Shown here piece after piece: positions 45,206 to 54,346 of a stretch of 64,000 bases of DNA. This stretch comes from Prevotellaceae bacterium UBA1743. GTDB lineage: Bacteria > Bacteroidota > Bacteroidia > Bacteroidales > Bacteroidaceae. The translations under genes and the position numbers were made by a program. Every line of letters begins with the position of its first letter. The stretch's first letter is position 1. The stretch is taken from the NCBI GenBank assembly GCA_002314945.1, contig DCHV01000067.1:8843-72842 (forward strand), in the 5' to 3' direction. A model generated the notes under the pieces. It ran no database searches. It saw only the letters and a list, made by a program, of their open reading frames with translations, and had not been told where the DNA came from.

Positions 45206-45661
45206 ATGTATCCGATGATGAAAAAGATGTCTTTTGCTGCCATCCTGATGGCAATGCTGTGTGCGGCATGTTCCTCGAAACCCGATCCAGAACAGTTGGC
45301 GGGCGAGATGATTGCCAAGGCTCGTACTGACCTGCAGAACAAGCAGTACGATGCGGCTCGTGATTCTATCAAGAGTATGCGTGTGAAATATCCTACGGCC
45401 ATCGCGGCACGCAGGGATGGTATCTTGCTGCTGGATAGTGTGGAACTCTTTCAGACACGGGAGGAACTGGAGCCATTGGGCCCCGAACTGGATGCGGAAC
45501 GCGTCGTGCTGAAGGGGATGATGGAGAAGCCCCACTACAAGAAGAACCCTGATTATTTCGCTCAGAACAGGAAGGTCTTCGCCATGGAACAGCGCTACGA
45601 CAGCGTGGCTGCCAAGGTGAAGTTTTTCGAGAAGAAAATAGAGATCGACAAGTCGAAATAA
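45206..45661 (+). CDS. Small lipoprotein, hypothetical
   Basis: 151 residues (possible start at 45215 or 45218 as well). The signal MKKMSFAAILMAMLCAAC ends in a lipobox (LCAAC), so the mature protein begins CSSKPDPEQL. The rest is charged and mostly helical: QLAGEMIAKARTDLQNKQYD, AARDSIKSMRVKYPTAIAAR reads like one tetratricopeptide-like helical pair, and the C-terminal QRYDSVAAKVKFFEKKIEID could form a coiled coil. I recognise no named family. Its stop codon is the left arm of a long bidirectional terminator. Confidence 0.75.
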   Translation: MYPMMKKMSFAAILMAMLCAACSSKPDPEQLAGEMIAKARTDLQNKQYDAARDSIKSMRVKYPTAIAARRDGILLLDSVELFQTREELEPLGPELDAERVVLKGMMEKPHYKKNPDYFAQNRKVFAMEQRYDSVAAKVKFFEKKIEIDKSK

Positions 45662-45697
45662 CAAATTGTGGGGCATCTTCTGCCCCACAATTTGTTA
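45659..45697. terminator. Bidirectional 17-bp hairpin terminator shared by two convergent genes
   Basis: TAACAAATTGTGGGGCA (45659-45675) and its exact reverse complement (45681-45697) enclose a 5-nt loop. The stop codons of both convergent genes are the outer TAA of each arm, and AAATT/AATTT tracts give a T-rich flank in both directions. Confidence 0.9.
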
Positions 45698-47014
45698 CAT
45701 CCATCCTCGCAGCATGGCGTGGAAGAACATGGGCTTGAGGAAGTATTTCTTAAGCAACCATCCTACGTGCTGTTCCTTGCTCATATCGAGCAGAGAGAAA
45801 GGGAAGGTGATGTCGGCGTCCTTGTTGTAGTCGAACTCGCAAAGGAGGACGTGACCGTAGTCGGTAACAATGGGACAGCAGGCATAGCCGTTGTAATGGC
45901 GGGTAGGTTCCTTGCCTTGCATGAGGCTAATCAAGTTTTCGACGGCCACGGGTAACTGGATGCGGACTGCCGAAGAGGTCTTGCTCGTAGGAATACCTGC
46001 CACATCGCCCAAGCTCACGACATTGGGATAGGTCTGATGTACGAGGGTCTCCTTGTCCACCATCACCCAACCACCCTTGGCCAATTTGCCTTCGGTCCAT
46101 GACAAACCGGATTCCTTGACAAAATCGGGGGCGCTCTGTGGAGGAACGAAACTGAGGAAGTCGTAGTCCTCGACAAAGGTGTCCTGGACTTCGCCCTCTA
46201 CTACTCGTTGCAGATGAACTTTCTTGGCCTGTGTGTCGATGCCCTTCACACGGGTGTTTACCTGAAGATTGATTCCGCGTTCGTCGTATATCTCAAGCAG
46301 ACGTGGGGTGTAGAGGGGTACGTCGTAGAGGGCTTTCTCGGAACAGAAATAATCGAACTGCAGATGGTCGCGCGTTCCTTTCTGACGTGCCAGATGTTCG
46401 CCTAAGAGACAGATTTTCTTGGGTGCTCCACCACATTTGTGCTTGGTGTAGGTATCGGTGAAAATGCCGTGTCCTCCCTTCTTTACAAAGGCTTCGAGCG
46501 CCGGCCATGTGCGCTGCGCTCCCTGAAAATCGTAAATGCAATGGGCATTACCATCCCCGAGCGTGTCGCGCGAGATGCCCTCGACCTTGTCCCAGTCGAG
46601 CTGAAGACCAGGGGTGAGGACGAGAAAATCGTAGGCGTACTCTTCCCCTGATGCAGTACGTGCTTTCTGCGCCACAGGATCCAGGGCTACGACATGGTCC
46701 TTGACCCATTTCACACCCTGGGGGATGCATTCTTGCTGAGGTTTCCATACTTCGTCGGGACGAAAGATACCCGAGGCGATGAAGGTGAAGCCAGGCTGAT
46801 AATACTGTCTGTCGGAGGGGTCGATGAGGGTGATGTCGGGATCCTTGATGCGACGCATCAGACGAGCTGCGAAGCTGCATCCCGCTGCTCCTCCTCCGAT
46901 GATGAGGATTTTGCCATGGACATCCTCTGTATGTAGGAAATGGTAGCCGCTTGTACCGACTGCTACAATGGCTGTGCCGCCTATGCCGGCCTTGAGAAAT
47001 GTTCTTCTATTCAT
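45695..47014 (-). CDS. Tat-exported SQR-like FAD/NAD(P)-binding oxidoreductase
   Basis: 439 residues from the ATG at 47014, which begins MNRRTFLKAGIGGTAIVAVG, a twin-arginine signal (RRTFLK). The FAD fold starts with ILIIGGGAAGCSFAARLMRR. The sequence resembles sulfide:quinone oxidoreductase: DRQYYQPGFTFIASGIFRPD, NAHCIYDFQGAQRTWPALEA, FTDTYTKHKCGGAPKKICLL, VSLGDVAGIPTSKTSSAVRI and NGYACCPIVTDYGHVLLCEF, with cysteines at the usual redox positions. SQR oxidises sulfide and reduces quinone at the membrane; a Tat signal is unusual for classical SQR but occurs in flavocytochrome-c sulfide dehydrogenase-like relatives. The C-terminus (LKKYFLKPMFFHAMLRGWM) is a membrane-binding amphipathic helix. 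It overlaps the preceding PPTase gene by 4 bp. Confidence 0.82.
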   Translation of the reverse strand: MNRRTFLKAGIGGTAIVAVGTSGYHFLHTEDVHGKILIIGGGAAGCSFAARLMRRIKDPDITLIDPSDRQYYQPGFTFIASGIFRPDEVWKPQQECIPQGVKWVKDHVVALDPVAQKARTASGEEYAYDFLVLTPGLQLDWDKVEGISRDTLGDGNAHCIYDFQGAQRTWPALEAFVKKGGHGIFTDTYTKHKCGGAPKKICLLGEHLARQKGTRDHLQFDYFCSEKALYDVPLYTPRLLEIYDERGINLQVNTRVKGIDTQAKKVHLQRVVEGEVQDTFVEDYDFLSFVPPQSAPDFVKESGLSWTEGKLAKGGWVMVDKETLVHQTYPNVVSLGDVAGIPTSKTSSAVRIQLPVAVENLISLMQGKEPTRHYNGYACCPIVTDYGHVLLCEFDYNKDADITFPFSLLDMSKEQHVGWLLKKYFLKPMFFHAMLRGWM

Positions 47015-47592
47015 ATCTGTTCTGTTGTTGCACACGAGCATACAAATCCCTCGTCGAGATGCTCTGTCGTATGGAGGCGTATGTCGTGCAGGTCATTCAA
47101 TACTTCTTTTATGTTGTCGGTGATGCCAGTTCCACGGAGCTTGAGTACAGCCTCCTTCTGAGTCCATAGACGGATGAACATCACCTCGGGACGGGAAGAG
47201 GAAAGAATACGGTCCGCCTCTTCCTCGTTCATGGTGTAGCGGATGAGGGAAGGGTCGTAGGAACGGATACGCTCCACGTCCATTCCACATGGTTGCGTGC
47301 TGAGGAGGCATCCTGCGGCCTCCCTGCAATGGCTCAGGCTGAAATGAATATGAGGGTAGGTAGTAAGGAAGGGTTTTCCGTGTTCTCCATACCCAAACTC
47401 GGGCATAGTGGTGATACCATATTCCTCGCGAAGCCCACGACACAATTCCAGATAAGCCAACGTGCATTCCTTCTGCCCCTGTACGAATTTGAAGCGCTTT
47501 GCTTGTTCCCGGCGCTGTGCAGGGAGGGACTGCATCATGGATGAAAGTTCCTCCTGACTGAGATCCGTTATATGTGTACGGAGGTATAGCAT
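47011..47592 (-). CDS. 4'-phosphopantetheinyl transferase superfamily protein
   Basis: 193 residues from the ATG at 47592; the longer frame to 47853 overlaps nhaA on the same strand and is not used. The family transfers phosphopantetheine from CoA to a serine of acyl or peptidyl carrier proteins. The signatures are GMDVERIRSYDPSLIRYTMN (metal-binding Asp and Glu region) and FIRLWTQKEAVLKLRGTGIT (the WTxKEA motif). The N-terminal domain (KRFKFVQGQKECTLAYLELC, FGYGEHGKPFLTTYPHIHFS) makes it Sfp-like, though at 193 residues it is shorter than the usual 220-240. No biosynthetic cluster lies next to it. It overlaps the SQR-like gene by 4 bp. Confidence 0.85.
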   Translation of the reverse strand: MLYLRTHITDLSQEELSSMMQSLPAQRREQAKRFKFVQGQKECTLAYLELCRGLREEYGITTMPEFGYGEHGKPFLTTYPHIHFSLSHCREAAGCLLSTQPCGMDVERIRSYDPSLIRYTMNEEEADRILSSSRPEVMFIRLWTQKEAVLKLRGTGITDNIKEVLNDLHDIRLHTTEHLDEGFVCSCATTEQI

Positions 47593-47594
47593 TT

Positions 47595-48956
47595 TTATTC
47601 CTGTTCTTCTATCTCCTGGGGAAGGAAGAAATGTAGGAGAATACATCCTACTATGGCACTGACGACGGTGCCAACGAGGATGCCAAGCTTGGCATCGTTG
47701 AGCAGGTCGATGCGCGACACGGGACTGTAACTGAGATCGGCAATGAACATACTCACGGTGAATCCGATGCCACAGAGCATACAGACACTGGCAAAGGCTC
47801 GCCATGTGGTGTGCTTGGGCATCTCTACCAAGTGCAGTTTGATGCAAAGCCAACTGATGCTGAAAACACCCAGGAACTTGCCGATGAAGAGACCGAGGAA
47901 GACAGCAAGACCCACTCCTGCAAAGAGGTTGCTGATGCTCATACCGGTGAAATCAACCCCTGCATTGGCAAAGGCGAAGAGAGGGATGATGATGAAGTTG
48001 ATGGGGTCGCGCAGATTGTCTTCCATACTCTGGAGCGGACTGATGAGGCGGTCACTGGAAACTTCGATATCTCGGAGTGTCTGTATCTGTTGATCGGTGA
48101 GAAGTGCAGGCTTGTTGCGCTCCTGATGTGGCACTTCGATAGAGGGAAATTCATGGACACGCTTGCGTATTCGCTCCACATAATATTTGGTTCCAACTGG
48201 CAGGTTGGCGGGGATGCAGAAGGCTAAGAGTACGCCGGCGATGGTGGCATGGATGCCGCTATTGAGCATACAATACCATAGCACGACACCGATAGCGAGA
48301 TAGAAGGTCTTGAATTGAACGTTGCGCCAGTTGATGATCGCAAGAAGGGCTACGCAAACCAATGCGCCCCACAGATAGGCGGTAGCTAAATGATCGGTAT
48401 AACGAATGGCTATGACGATGATGCCTCCGAGATCATCGGCTACGGCCAGGGTGGCAAGGAATATCTTCAATCCAACAGGGACACGACGGCTGAAGATGCT
48501 GAGCACCCCTAAAGAGAATGCAATGTCGGTAGCCATAGGGATGGCCATGCCTCGCTCCGCAATAGGATCGCTCGATGTGAGTCCGCAAGCCACGAAAAAT
48601 ACGATGACGGGGACAAGCATTCCTCCACATGCTCCGATGACGGGAAGAAGGGCTTTTCTGAGGCTGGAGAGTTCTCCACACAATATCTCACGCTTGATCT
48701 CAAGACCTACGTTGAGAAAGAAAATGGCCATCAGAAAATCATTGACAAAGGCTCCTAAAGTCATAGGGTGTCCTCCGTGACTGAACAGATTGAAGTCTCC
48801 CACGCTGATAGAGACGGGGAACGTCCAAAACTCCTTGTACAAGTCGCGTGTTATGTCGAGATTGGCTATGATGAGCGCCAATATGGTGGATATAATCAGC
48901 AAAACGCTATCGTTGACATAGCGTTTGATGGAGTTGAGGAAAATGTAATTATTCAT
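47595..48956 (-). CDS. nhaA: Na+/H+ antiporter
   Basis: 453 residues with about twelve hydrophobic spans. NhaA exchanges sodium for protons across the inner membrane and helps control pH. Landmarks are FNLFSHGGHPMTLGAFVNDF, MAIFFLNVGLEIKREILCGE, the conserved GMAIPMATDIAFSLGVLSIF containing the transport aspartates (TDIAF with the following VADDLGGIIVIA), and a late FLGLFIGKFLGVFSISWL. A hydrophilic insert (about 260-310) lies between membrane segments; E. coli NhaA is 388 residues, so this one is longer at both that loop and the C-terminus. It starts the leftward gene cluster that runs to the SQR-like gene. Confidence 0.95.
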   Translation of the reverse strand: MNNYIFLNSIKRYVNDSVLLIISTILALIIANLDITRDLYKEFWTFPVSISVGDFNLFSHGGHPMTLGAFVNDFLMAIFFLNVGLEIKREILCGELSSLRKALLPVIGACGGMLVPVIVFFVACGLTSSDPIAERGMAIPMATDIAFSLGVLSIFSRRVPVGLKIFLATLAVADDLGGIIVIAIRYTDHLATAYLWGALVCVALLAIINWRNVQFKTFYLAIGVVLWYCMLNSGIHATIAGVLLAFCIPANLPVGTKYYVERIRKRVHEFPSIEVPHQERNKPALLTDQQIQTLRDIEVSSDRLISPLQSMEDNLRDPINFIIIPLFAFANAGVDFTGMSISNLFAGVGLAVFLGLFIGKFLGVFSISWLCIKLHLVEMPKHTTWRAFASVCMLCGIGFTVSMFIADLSYSPVSRIDLLNDAKLGILVGTVVSAIVGCILLHFFLPQEIEEQE

Positions 48957-48983
48957 ATCGAAGTCTGAATTTTATGGTATAAA

Positions 48984-49016
48984 TTCGTGCGGCCACCATC
49001 TGTGGAGCCGCACGAA
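48984..49016 (-). terminator. Hairpin after the sugar-kinase-like gene
   Basis: TTCGTGCGGC (48984-48993) pairs with GCCGCACGAA (49007-49016) as a 10-bp perfect stem, and an inner CAC/GTG pair extends it. It lies between the kinase-like stop (49036) and the nhaA start (48956). A partial T run (TTTAT) follows on the minus strand. Confidence 0.65.
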
Positions 49017-49035
49017 GTATATAGGAAAGAACGTC

Positions 49036-50142
49036 TTACTTGCTCATCTTCTCGGCAATGAAGGCTTTCATCGCTGGGAAGTGTGCTTCGATGCTCAACA
49101 ACAGGTGCAACTGGTTGTTGGCACGCACAAAATTGTGGGTGGGGTACTGGCATTTCCAATACTTGTCTCCACTGAGGTAATCCCAGAGGAAACGCACACA
49201 CTGCATATATGGGAAGAGGGCGGTGGCATAGGGAAGGTTCTCTACTTCGACGGGTAGAAGGAAGGAACCAGCACTCTGGAGATAGCCTTCGGTGAAAGCT
49301 TCGAAGATATCAGAACGGAATTGTACCTGATCCATATCGGGACAATCCTCGGCTACGCAGTTGGCTGCAGTACGCAGGAAATCACCGTAGTCGCTGAAAA
49401 TATAGTTGGGCATGACGGTGTCGAGGTCGATGACGCAGAGAACGTTGTCCTGATCGTCGAACATCATGTTGTTCACCTTGGTGTCGCAGTGACATACACG
49501 CTTAGGTAAGGTGCCTTCGCGTCCCATACGCTCTGCTTTGCACATTTCCTCGGCACGCTGGTCGATCTGACGCAGCATCTCCTGCACCTGAGGCTCCTGG
49601 ACACGTCCTGCTGGATCGAGGGCAATTACTTCGCGCAACTGCTGGAGACGGAACTCCATGTTGTGGAAATCCTTGATGGTCTCGCCCAACTGAACTGGAA
49701 TGTCGGCCAACATGGACTGGAAATTACCGAAGGCGAGACCTGCTGCATAGCTGCTCTCAGGATTGACGGCTTGCTTGGTGATGGCATTGGGGATGAAAAT
49801 CATGATACGCCAGTAGAGTCCACCTACCACGCAATAGAGTTTCTCGCTATCCTCCTTGAGAGGAATGAAGCGGAGCACTTTACGCTCGATATCTGTGGTG
49901 CCTGCTGCTTCGAGTTTAGCACGGATGTGGCTGGTGACAGCCTGTATGTTGCGCATCACCATATCTACATCAGGGAATACGACGTGGTTGACGCGTTGGA
50001 GTACATAATCGGGTTGCTCTGTTTCGGTGGTCTTGACCAGATATGTGTCGTTGATGAGACCTTCGCCTAAAGGCTTGATTTCACTAATGGTGCCACTGAT
50101 GGCAAAGCGTGAGACAATGTCACGTAGTTCGTTTTGTTCCAT
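49036..50142 (-). CDS. Aminoglycoside phosphotransferase-fold kinase, NahK-like
   Basis: 368 residues of the APH/choline kinase fold. The catalytic stretch is VCHCDTKVNNMMFDDQDNVL (CDTKxNN) and the metal-binding stretch CVIDLDTVMPNYIFSDYGDF. The N-terminus, EIKPLGEGLINDTYLVKT, is the nucleotide-binding loop. The HCDTKxNN form and the length resemble N-acetylhexosamine 1-kinase (NahK, about 360), which makes GlcNAc-1-P or GalNAc-1-P for glycan salvage. Other sugar or amino-alcohol substrates are possible. It lies 42 bp after the large exported protein gene, probably in the same transcript, and a hairpin separates it from nhaA. Confidence 0.72.
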   Translation of the reverse strand: MEQNELRDIVSRFAISGTISEIKPLGEGLINDTYLVKTTETEQPDYVLQRVNHVVFPDVDMVMRNIQAVTSHIRAKLEAAGTTDIERKVLRFIPLKEDSEKLYCVVGGLYWRIMIFIPNAITKQAVNPESSYAAGLAFGNFQSMLADIPVQLGETIKDFHNMEFRLQQLREVIALDPAGRVQEPQVQEMLRQIDQRAEEMCKAERMGREGTLPKRVCHCDTKVNNMMFDDQDNVLCVIDLDTVMPNYIFSDYGDFLRTAANCVAEDCPDMDQVQFRSDIFEAFTEGYLQSAGSFLLPVEVENLPYATALFPYMQCVRFLWDYLSGDKYWKCQYPTHNFVRANNQLHLLLSIEAHFPAMKAFIAEKMSK

Positions 50143-50184
50143 TTGTTTTGTTCTATGTGTTGTTAATCTTTGATAGTGTCGTTA

Positions 50185-52917
50185 TTATTTTCTTGTTTCT
50201 GGCATAGAAAGCCCTGAGAGTGGAGTGCCATCTGGTGTCATTCCTTCTGCGCTGATGGTGACTTGTGTCTGCTTCCCATTGTTGTAGAAATTCAGTTGCG
50301 CCTTCCCCTGGTTATCCAATTCGATAGAAGGATTCCAGTAGAGGGTACGTCGGTAGTCCTTATGCTCGGGTAAAGGCTTCTGGCTGTAGTCGGGTTGATA
50401 GAAATCTTCGCATACCGAGTAACCAGACAGAATGTAGCGACGATCGCGCATCACGTCGCGTAATCCATCTCCCTCGATCAGTCGTAGGTCGATATCAACC
50501 GTAGGCTGATTGCTTGCCTCGAAATGCTTGTCCCCTTCCCGACGTGGGCTATAATCGGTATAGATATACACTTTTCCCAGATGAGAAAGGTGGTTGTACT
50601 TCATCTTCTGACTGTCGGACATGTAGAAGGAATCGTTGTGTGTATCCATGCGTTTTTGTACTTCGTATGTGCGCTCCATATTCATATCACCAATGTACAC
50701 GCGTGCCACATCCTGCACAAAACGGTCTGCTCCTGTGAATACTCCTGTACAGAGTCCTGCATCGCATACATCATTGAAGGCTTGGTACGCATCAATCACA
50801 TAAGCAGGTTTGTTGGGGTTGAAACGACTCCTTCCATTGTGTCGGGCACCCACAGTCACTTCTTCCATGGTATAGGAACCATCGTTTAACCAATCTGGAG
50901 AGAGAGCCGATCCCTGGGGAGCAGGAGCCAAATGCTGCTGATACCAATTGTAAGGCTTCACGAAACGGGGGTAGATAGGATTGAGTTTGACGTAGAATTC
51001 GGGATATACGATGTCGAAATCGTGATCTGCATCCTCGCCCTTCACTACCCAATTTCGTTTCAGTTCAGCCTTCTCCTCATCCTTCCATTTCGTACTGTCG
51101 CTTGCTCCAAGGAAAAAGTAGCAATTCTCGTAGAACCGGGGGCTCTCGATGCTGAAATATCCTCCTTTGGTCATCATTTCACCTACTACACCCTCGGGTG
51201 CGCCTGGCTTGGTAAACTCTGCATGCATGAGCATCTCACGTTTCAGGTTGGTCTCCTTCTGGTTGAATCGTTCGTACACTTCTCCGGCTGTAGGTTGTGT
51301 TCCACGTTCGAAGCGTGTAAGGTCAACCTCGGTCTTTTCCTCACCTGTGGCAGCCGCCATGGCATCCTCGGCGAGAGTGTGTTCCTGATCCACACTTTGG
51401 TAATTGTTCACCTCTCCGCTCATCATCTGGGTCTTCTCTGGCATGAAGTTCAATACAAAAGCACCAGGTGTAGCCATCGTGTGCCAATTGTAGCGTCTCC
51501 ACCCCTGGACCATGAGCAGCAGGTCGAGTGCACGCAGATGAGGCTCGTCTTCGCTCTCGAAATAGTAATTGGGGTCTTCTACAAAGCCACGAATCTGGCT
51601 GCTTAGGAGCATCTCTGTGAGCATAGTGCCATTGTCATAGATATACTCGGCATGAGCTGCATCACGAACGGCTACACTCACATGGCTTCCCGCTTGTCCT
51701 CCTTCCACACTCAGATGGATGGGGGCGTATGGTTCGTAAGTGGATTCTATCCCCTGAAACGAGAGAGGGTTCATCTCCAACTGGCCGTTGCGTACAAAAA
51801 CAAGACGATCGGCATAGATACATCCCTGGGCATCGAATACGCTCAGTTGGATGACTCCATTGTGCAAATCCTTTTTCTCGAGTGTCAAGGACAAATCCTC
51901 TCCTTGTCCCAATTCTTGGAAATCGAGCATCACTCCCTGATGCATCACAGTCATACCTAAAGGCGTGCCTGCTGCTTTGCCTCGTGGATGGAGACGGATG
52001 GATAGCTTTTCACCCTCGGATGTCACTTGAATGGCGCAACCATCACTCTCTACTTCAGGCAGATCAGCCTTAGATTCTCCCTTGGGCCAAGTGAATTGTG
52101 CCTTGTATTTTCCATCTGTCTTTGGGGTGAAAGTGAAGGATCCTCTACCTCTGTTCTCAACCTTCGTTTCTGCTACTTTTTTGCCCGATGCATCTGTGAT
52201 GCTCAGTGAGCCTTCGAGATGCCTTCCTTCCTCATCATTGGCTTCAAAGGCCACACTACAGGGGGCATTGGCGATAAGATGACCACCCTCTGGATAGAAT
52301 TTCACTGTAGCCTCGGGAACTGCATTGTCTGCCTTGAAATGCCGAAGCAGAGGACGCAATGTCATCTCGTGCAGATATTCTCCCTCTTGCTGAGGCTTGT
52401 CATATACAGGGAACACGCGACTATACAATTTCTCATAATCACGATAATATTGCAGAGCCATCTGTCGATTGTAGAACCATTTCTCGGCGAATTTGGTATG
52501 CTCATGTGTGTAGGCACCCCAGTTGAGTTGCCATCTCGTATAAGCTCTCAGCTCGTAGTAGCCTCCATAGAGGGAGTCCAACAGACAGAAACTGCCCTCA
52601 CCCTCTCCGTCTTTTAACTCAATCTGCTTTCGCTCCACCAAGAATCCGTCCTGATTCAGTAATTCGGTATATAGAAGACCGCTCAGTTTGCTGGGAGCCC
52701 CTGTATCGCTACGACGTACATAGGCCTTGAAATAGATTGTATCTCCAAGGAAATAACAAGTATTGTCGGTGTGGATAAAGATTTGTTCCTGAGGTACACT
52801 TTTGCCGAATTTCTGTACACGTTCGGCCCATCCATTCAGGGTGTTTGGGGCTGACTCCTGTGCCAAGGCAATAATGGTTACCAATCCGAAAATTAGCGTT
52901 CCTACAATCCTCTTCAT
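50185..52917 (-). CDS. Large exported MG2-domain/plug-like protein, hypothetical
   Basis: 910 residues with a signal peptide (MKRIVGTLIFGLVTIIALAQ). Residues 30-180 resemble an alpha-2-macroglobulin MG2-type module found in many Bacteroidetes proteins: QEQIFIHTDNTCYFLGDTIY, FKAYVRRSDTGAPSKLSGLL and GYYELRAYTRWQLNWG. Several beta-sandwich repeats follow. Around 690-760 the sequence VYIGDMNMERTYEVQ and YIYTDYS may be a short plug-like segment, but no barrel is present. The C-terminus LDNQGKAQLNFYNNGKQTQV is a Bacteroidetes A2M-like strand. Function is unknown; such proteins are sometimes encoded with TonB-dependent or protease systems. Only 10 bp separates it from the aldo/keto reductase. Confidence 0.62.
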   Translation of the reverse strand: MKRIVGTLIFGLVTIIALAQESAPNTLNGWAERVQKFGKSVPQEQIFIHTDNTCYFLGDTIYFKAYVRRSDTGAPSKLSGLLYTELLNQDGFLVERKQIELKDGEGEGSFCLLDSLYGGYYELRAYTRWQLNWGAYTHEHTKFAEKWFYNRQMALQYYRDYEKLYSRVFPVYDKPQQEGEYLHEMTLRPLLRHFKADNAVPEATVKFYPEGGHLIANAPCSVAFEANDEEGRHLEGSLSITDASGKKVAETKVENRGRGSFTFTPKTDGKYKAQFTWPKGESKADLPEVESDGCAIQVTSEGEKLSIRLHPRGKAAGTPLGMTVMHQGVMLDFQELGQGEDLSLTLEKKDLHNGVIQLSVFDAQGCIYADRLVFVRNGQLEMNPLSFQGIESTYEPYAPIHLSVEGGQAGSHVSVAVRDAAHAEYIYDNGTMLTEMLLSSQIRGFVEDPNYYFESEDEPHLRALDLLLMVQGWRRYNWHTMATPGAFVLNFMPEKTQMMSGEVNNYQSVDQEHTLAEDAMAAATGEEKTEVDLTRFERGTQPTAGEVYERFNQKETNLKREMLMHAEFTKPGAPEGVVGEMMTKGGYFSIESPRFYENCYFFLGASDSTKWKDEEKAELKRNWVVKGEDADHDFDIVYPEFYVKLNPIYPRFVKPYNWYQQHLAPAPQGSALSPDWLNDGSYTMEEVTVGARHNGRSRFNPNKPAYVIDAYQAFNDVCDAGLCTGVFTGADRFVQDVARVYIGDMNMERTYEVQKRMDTHNDSFYMSDSQKMKYNHLSHLGKVYIYTDYSPRREGDKHFEASNQPTVDIDLRLIEGDGLRDVMRDRRYILSGYSVCEDFYQPDYSQKPLPEHKDYRRTLYWNPSIELDNQGKAQLNFYNNGKQTQVTISAEGMTPDGTPLSGLSMPETRK

Positions 52918-52927
52918 TCGGGATAAA

Positions 52928-54325
52928 TCACAAAGTATTGGTCTTCAGTTTTTCGATAAATTTGTCCAAATGCCGCATCTCTTTAGGAATATCGATGTGT
53001 TGAGGACAATGGCTTACGCACTTCCCGCAATTGGTGCAATGGTCGGCCTGACGTAACTTGGGCACAGCACGATCATACCCCCTGAGAAATACCTTGCGTG
53101 CCTGCTCGTAGTTCGTGGCTTGTTGATTCTCGGGGACGTTGCCAGTATTGACGCATTTGTTGTAGTGCAAGAAAATACCAGGTATATCCAATCCATAGGG
53201 ACAGGGCATACAGTAACGGCACTCGGTACAGGGAATGGTGGGGAATGCTTCGATGAGGGAGGCTGTTTCGCCATCAAGCCAACGCTCTTCCTCCTCGGTG
53301 AGAGGTTGAAGTGGACTGAAAGTGCGTATATTGTCTTCGAGATGTTCCAGGTAAGTCATACCGCTCAGTACCGACAAAACCATGGGTTTGGTAGCAGCAT
53401 AACGGAAGCCCCAACTTGCGACGCTATCCTCTGGCCTGCGTTTTTTCAGATGTGCCACGACATGATCGGGAACCTTGCTTAATCGTCCTCCGAGGAGGGG
53501 TTCCATCACAAGGACGGGTATGTTTCGCTTTGCCAATTCGTTGTACAGGTATTCTGCATCTTTACCTTTTTCCTCGTTGTGCCAGTCGAGGTAGTTGAGC
53601 TGGATGAGTACGAAATCCCAATGATATTTCTCATGTTGCGACAGCATCCAATCATATACTGCCACATCCCCGTGGAAAGAAAATCCCAGGTTGTGTGTAC
53701 GGCCCAATTCGCGTTGCTCTACCATCCAATCCAATAATCCGTTGTCGAGGTAACGCTGCCTGAGATTGTCCATGCTACCCCCGATACTGTGGAGCAGGAG
53801 AAAATCCACATAATCGGTCTGCAGATATTGCAAGGACCGTTCAAACATGGCTTTTCCCTCCTCGAAACTCCATTGCTGAGAAGCAAAGTTGGAGAGTTTG
53901 GTGGAGATGAAATATTTGTCGCGTGGGTAACCACTTGCTACCAAGGCGTTGCCCAATGCTTCCTCGCTCATTCCCCGACAATAGGCAGGAGATGTGTCGA
54001 AAAGTGTCAGACCATGATCCAACGCATATTTTATTACATGATTAGTCTCTTCCTGATCTATTTCTCCTCCATGAGGCGTGTCGTTATCCTTCTTGTCCTT
54101 CTTGGGGAAACGCATACATCCAAAGCCGAGTAAACTTACTTGTTCTCCAGTACGGGGGATGGTACGTGTTGTCATCTTGTCAACAGGGACTTCATCAGTG
54201 TGGTGGCCTGCAGGATCCAAGTCTATGTTTGTTCCATTCTTATTGGTACAGGCGCCCAAAACAGAAGTGGTCGCTACGGTACTTCCAATTTTTAGAAATG
54301 ACCGTCTGTCTATGTTCTTATTCAT
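52928..54325 (-). CDS. Tat-exported aldo/keto reductase with C-terminal 4Fe-4S clusters
   Basis: 465 residues. The signal MNKNIDRRSFLKIGSTVATT plus LGACTNKNG combines a twin-arginine motif with a lipobox, so it is probably a Tat-exported lipoprotein. The aldo/keto reductase barrel (about 50-350) has SLLGFGCMRFP, LFDTSPAYCRGMSEEALGNA and YVDFLLLHSIGGSMDNLRQR. The end carries two ferredoxin-like clusters: CTECRYCMPCPYGLDIP and CTNCGKCVSHCPQHIDIP. It would connect a carbonyl substrate to an electron chain outside the cytoplasm. Its neighbour upstream is an iron-sulfur membrane protein that could pass electrons to it. Confidence 0.88.
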   Translation of the reverse strand: MNKNIDRRSFLKIGSTVATTSVLGACTNKNGTNIDLDPAGHHTDEVPVDKMTTRTIPRTGEQVSLLGFGCMRFPKKDKKDNDTPHGGEIDQEETNHVIKYALDHGLTLFDTSPAYCRGMSEEALGNALVASGYPRDKYFISTKLSNFASQQWSFEEGKAMFERSLQYLQTDYVDFLLLHSIGGSMDNLRQRYLDNGLLDWMVEQRELGRTHNLGFSFHGDVAVYDWMLSQHEKYHWDFVLIQLNYLDWHNEEKGKDAEYLYNELAKRNIPVLVMEPLLGGRLSKVPDHVVAHLKKRRPEDSVASWGFRYAATKPMVLSVLSGMTYLEHLEDNIRTFSPLQPLTEEEERWLDGETASLIEAFPTIPCTECRYCMPCPYGLDIPGIFLHYNKCVNTGNVPENQQATNYEQARKVFLRGYDRAVPKLRQADHCTNCGKCVSHCPQHIDIPKEMRHLDKFIEKLKTNTL

Positions 54326-54346
54326 TGTCGTTCCTCCGAATAAAGA

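Noticed and set aside
45695..47014. Classical cytoplasmic NADH dehydrogenase type II
   Set aside because: The cysteine pattern, the NGYACCPIVTDYG segment and the Tat signal fit an SQR-like protein better, although electron partners remain open.
47593..47853. N-terminal extension of the phosphopantetheinyl transferase frame
   Set aside because: It lies within nhaA on the same strand in another frame; the family sequence begins at the ATG at 47592.
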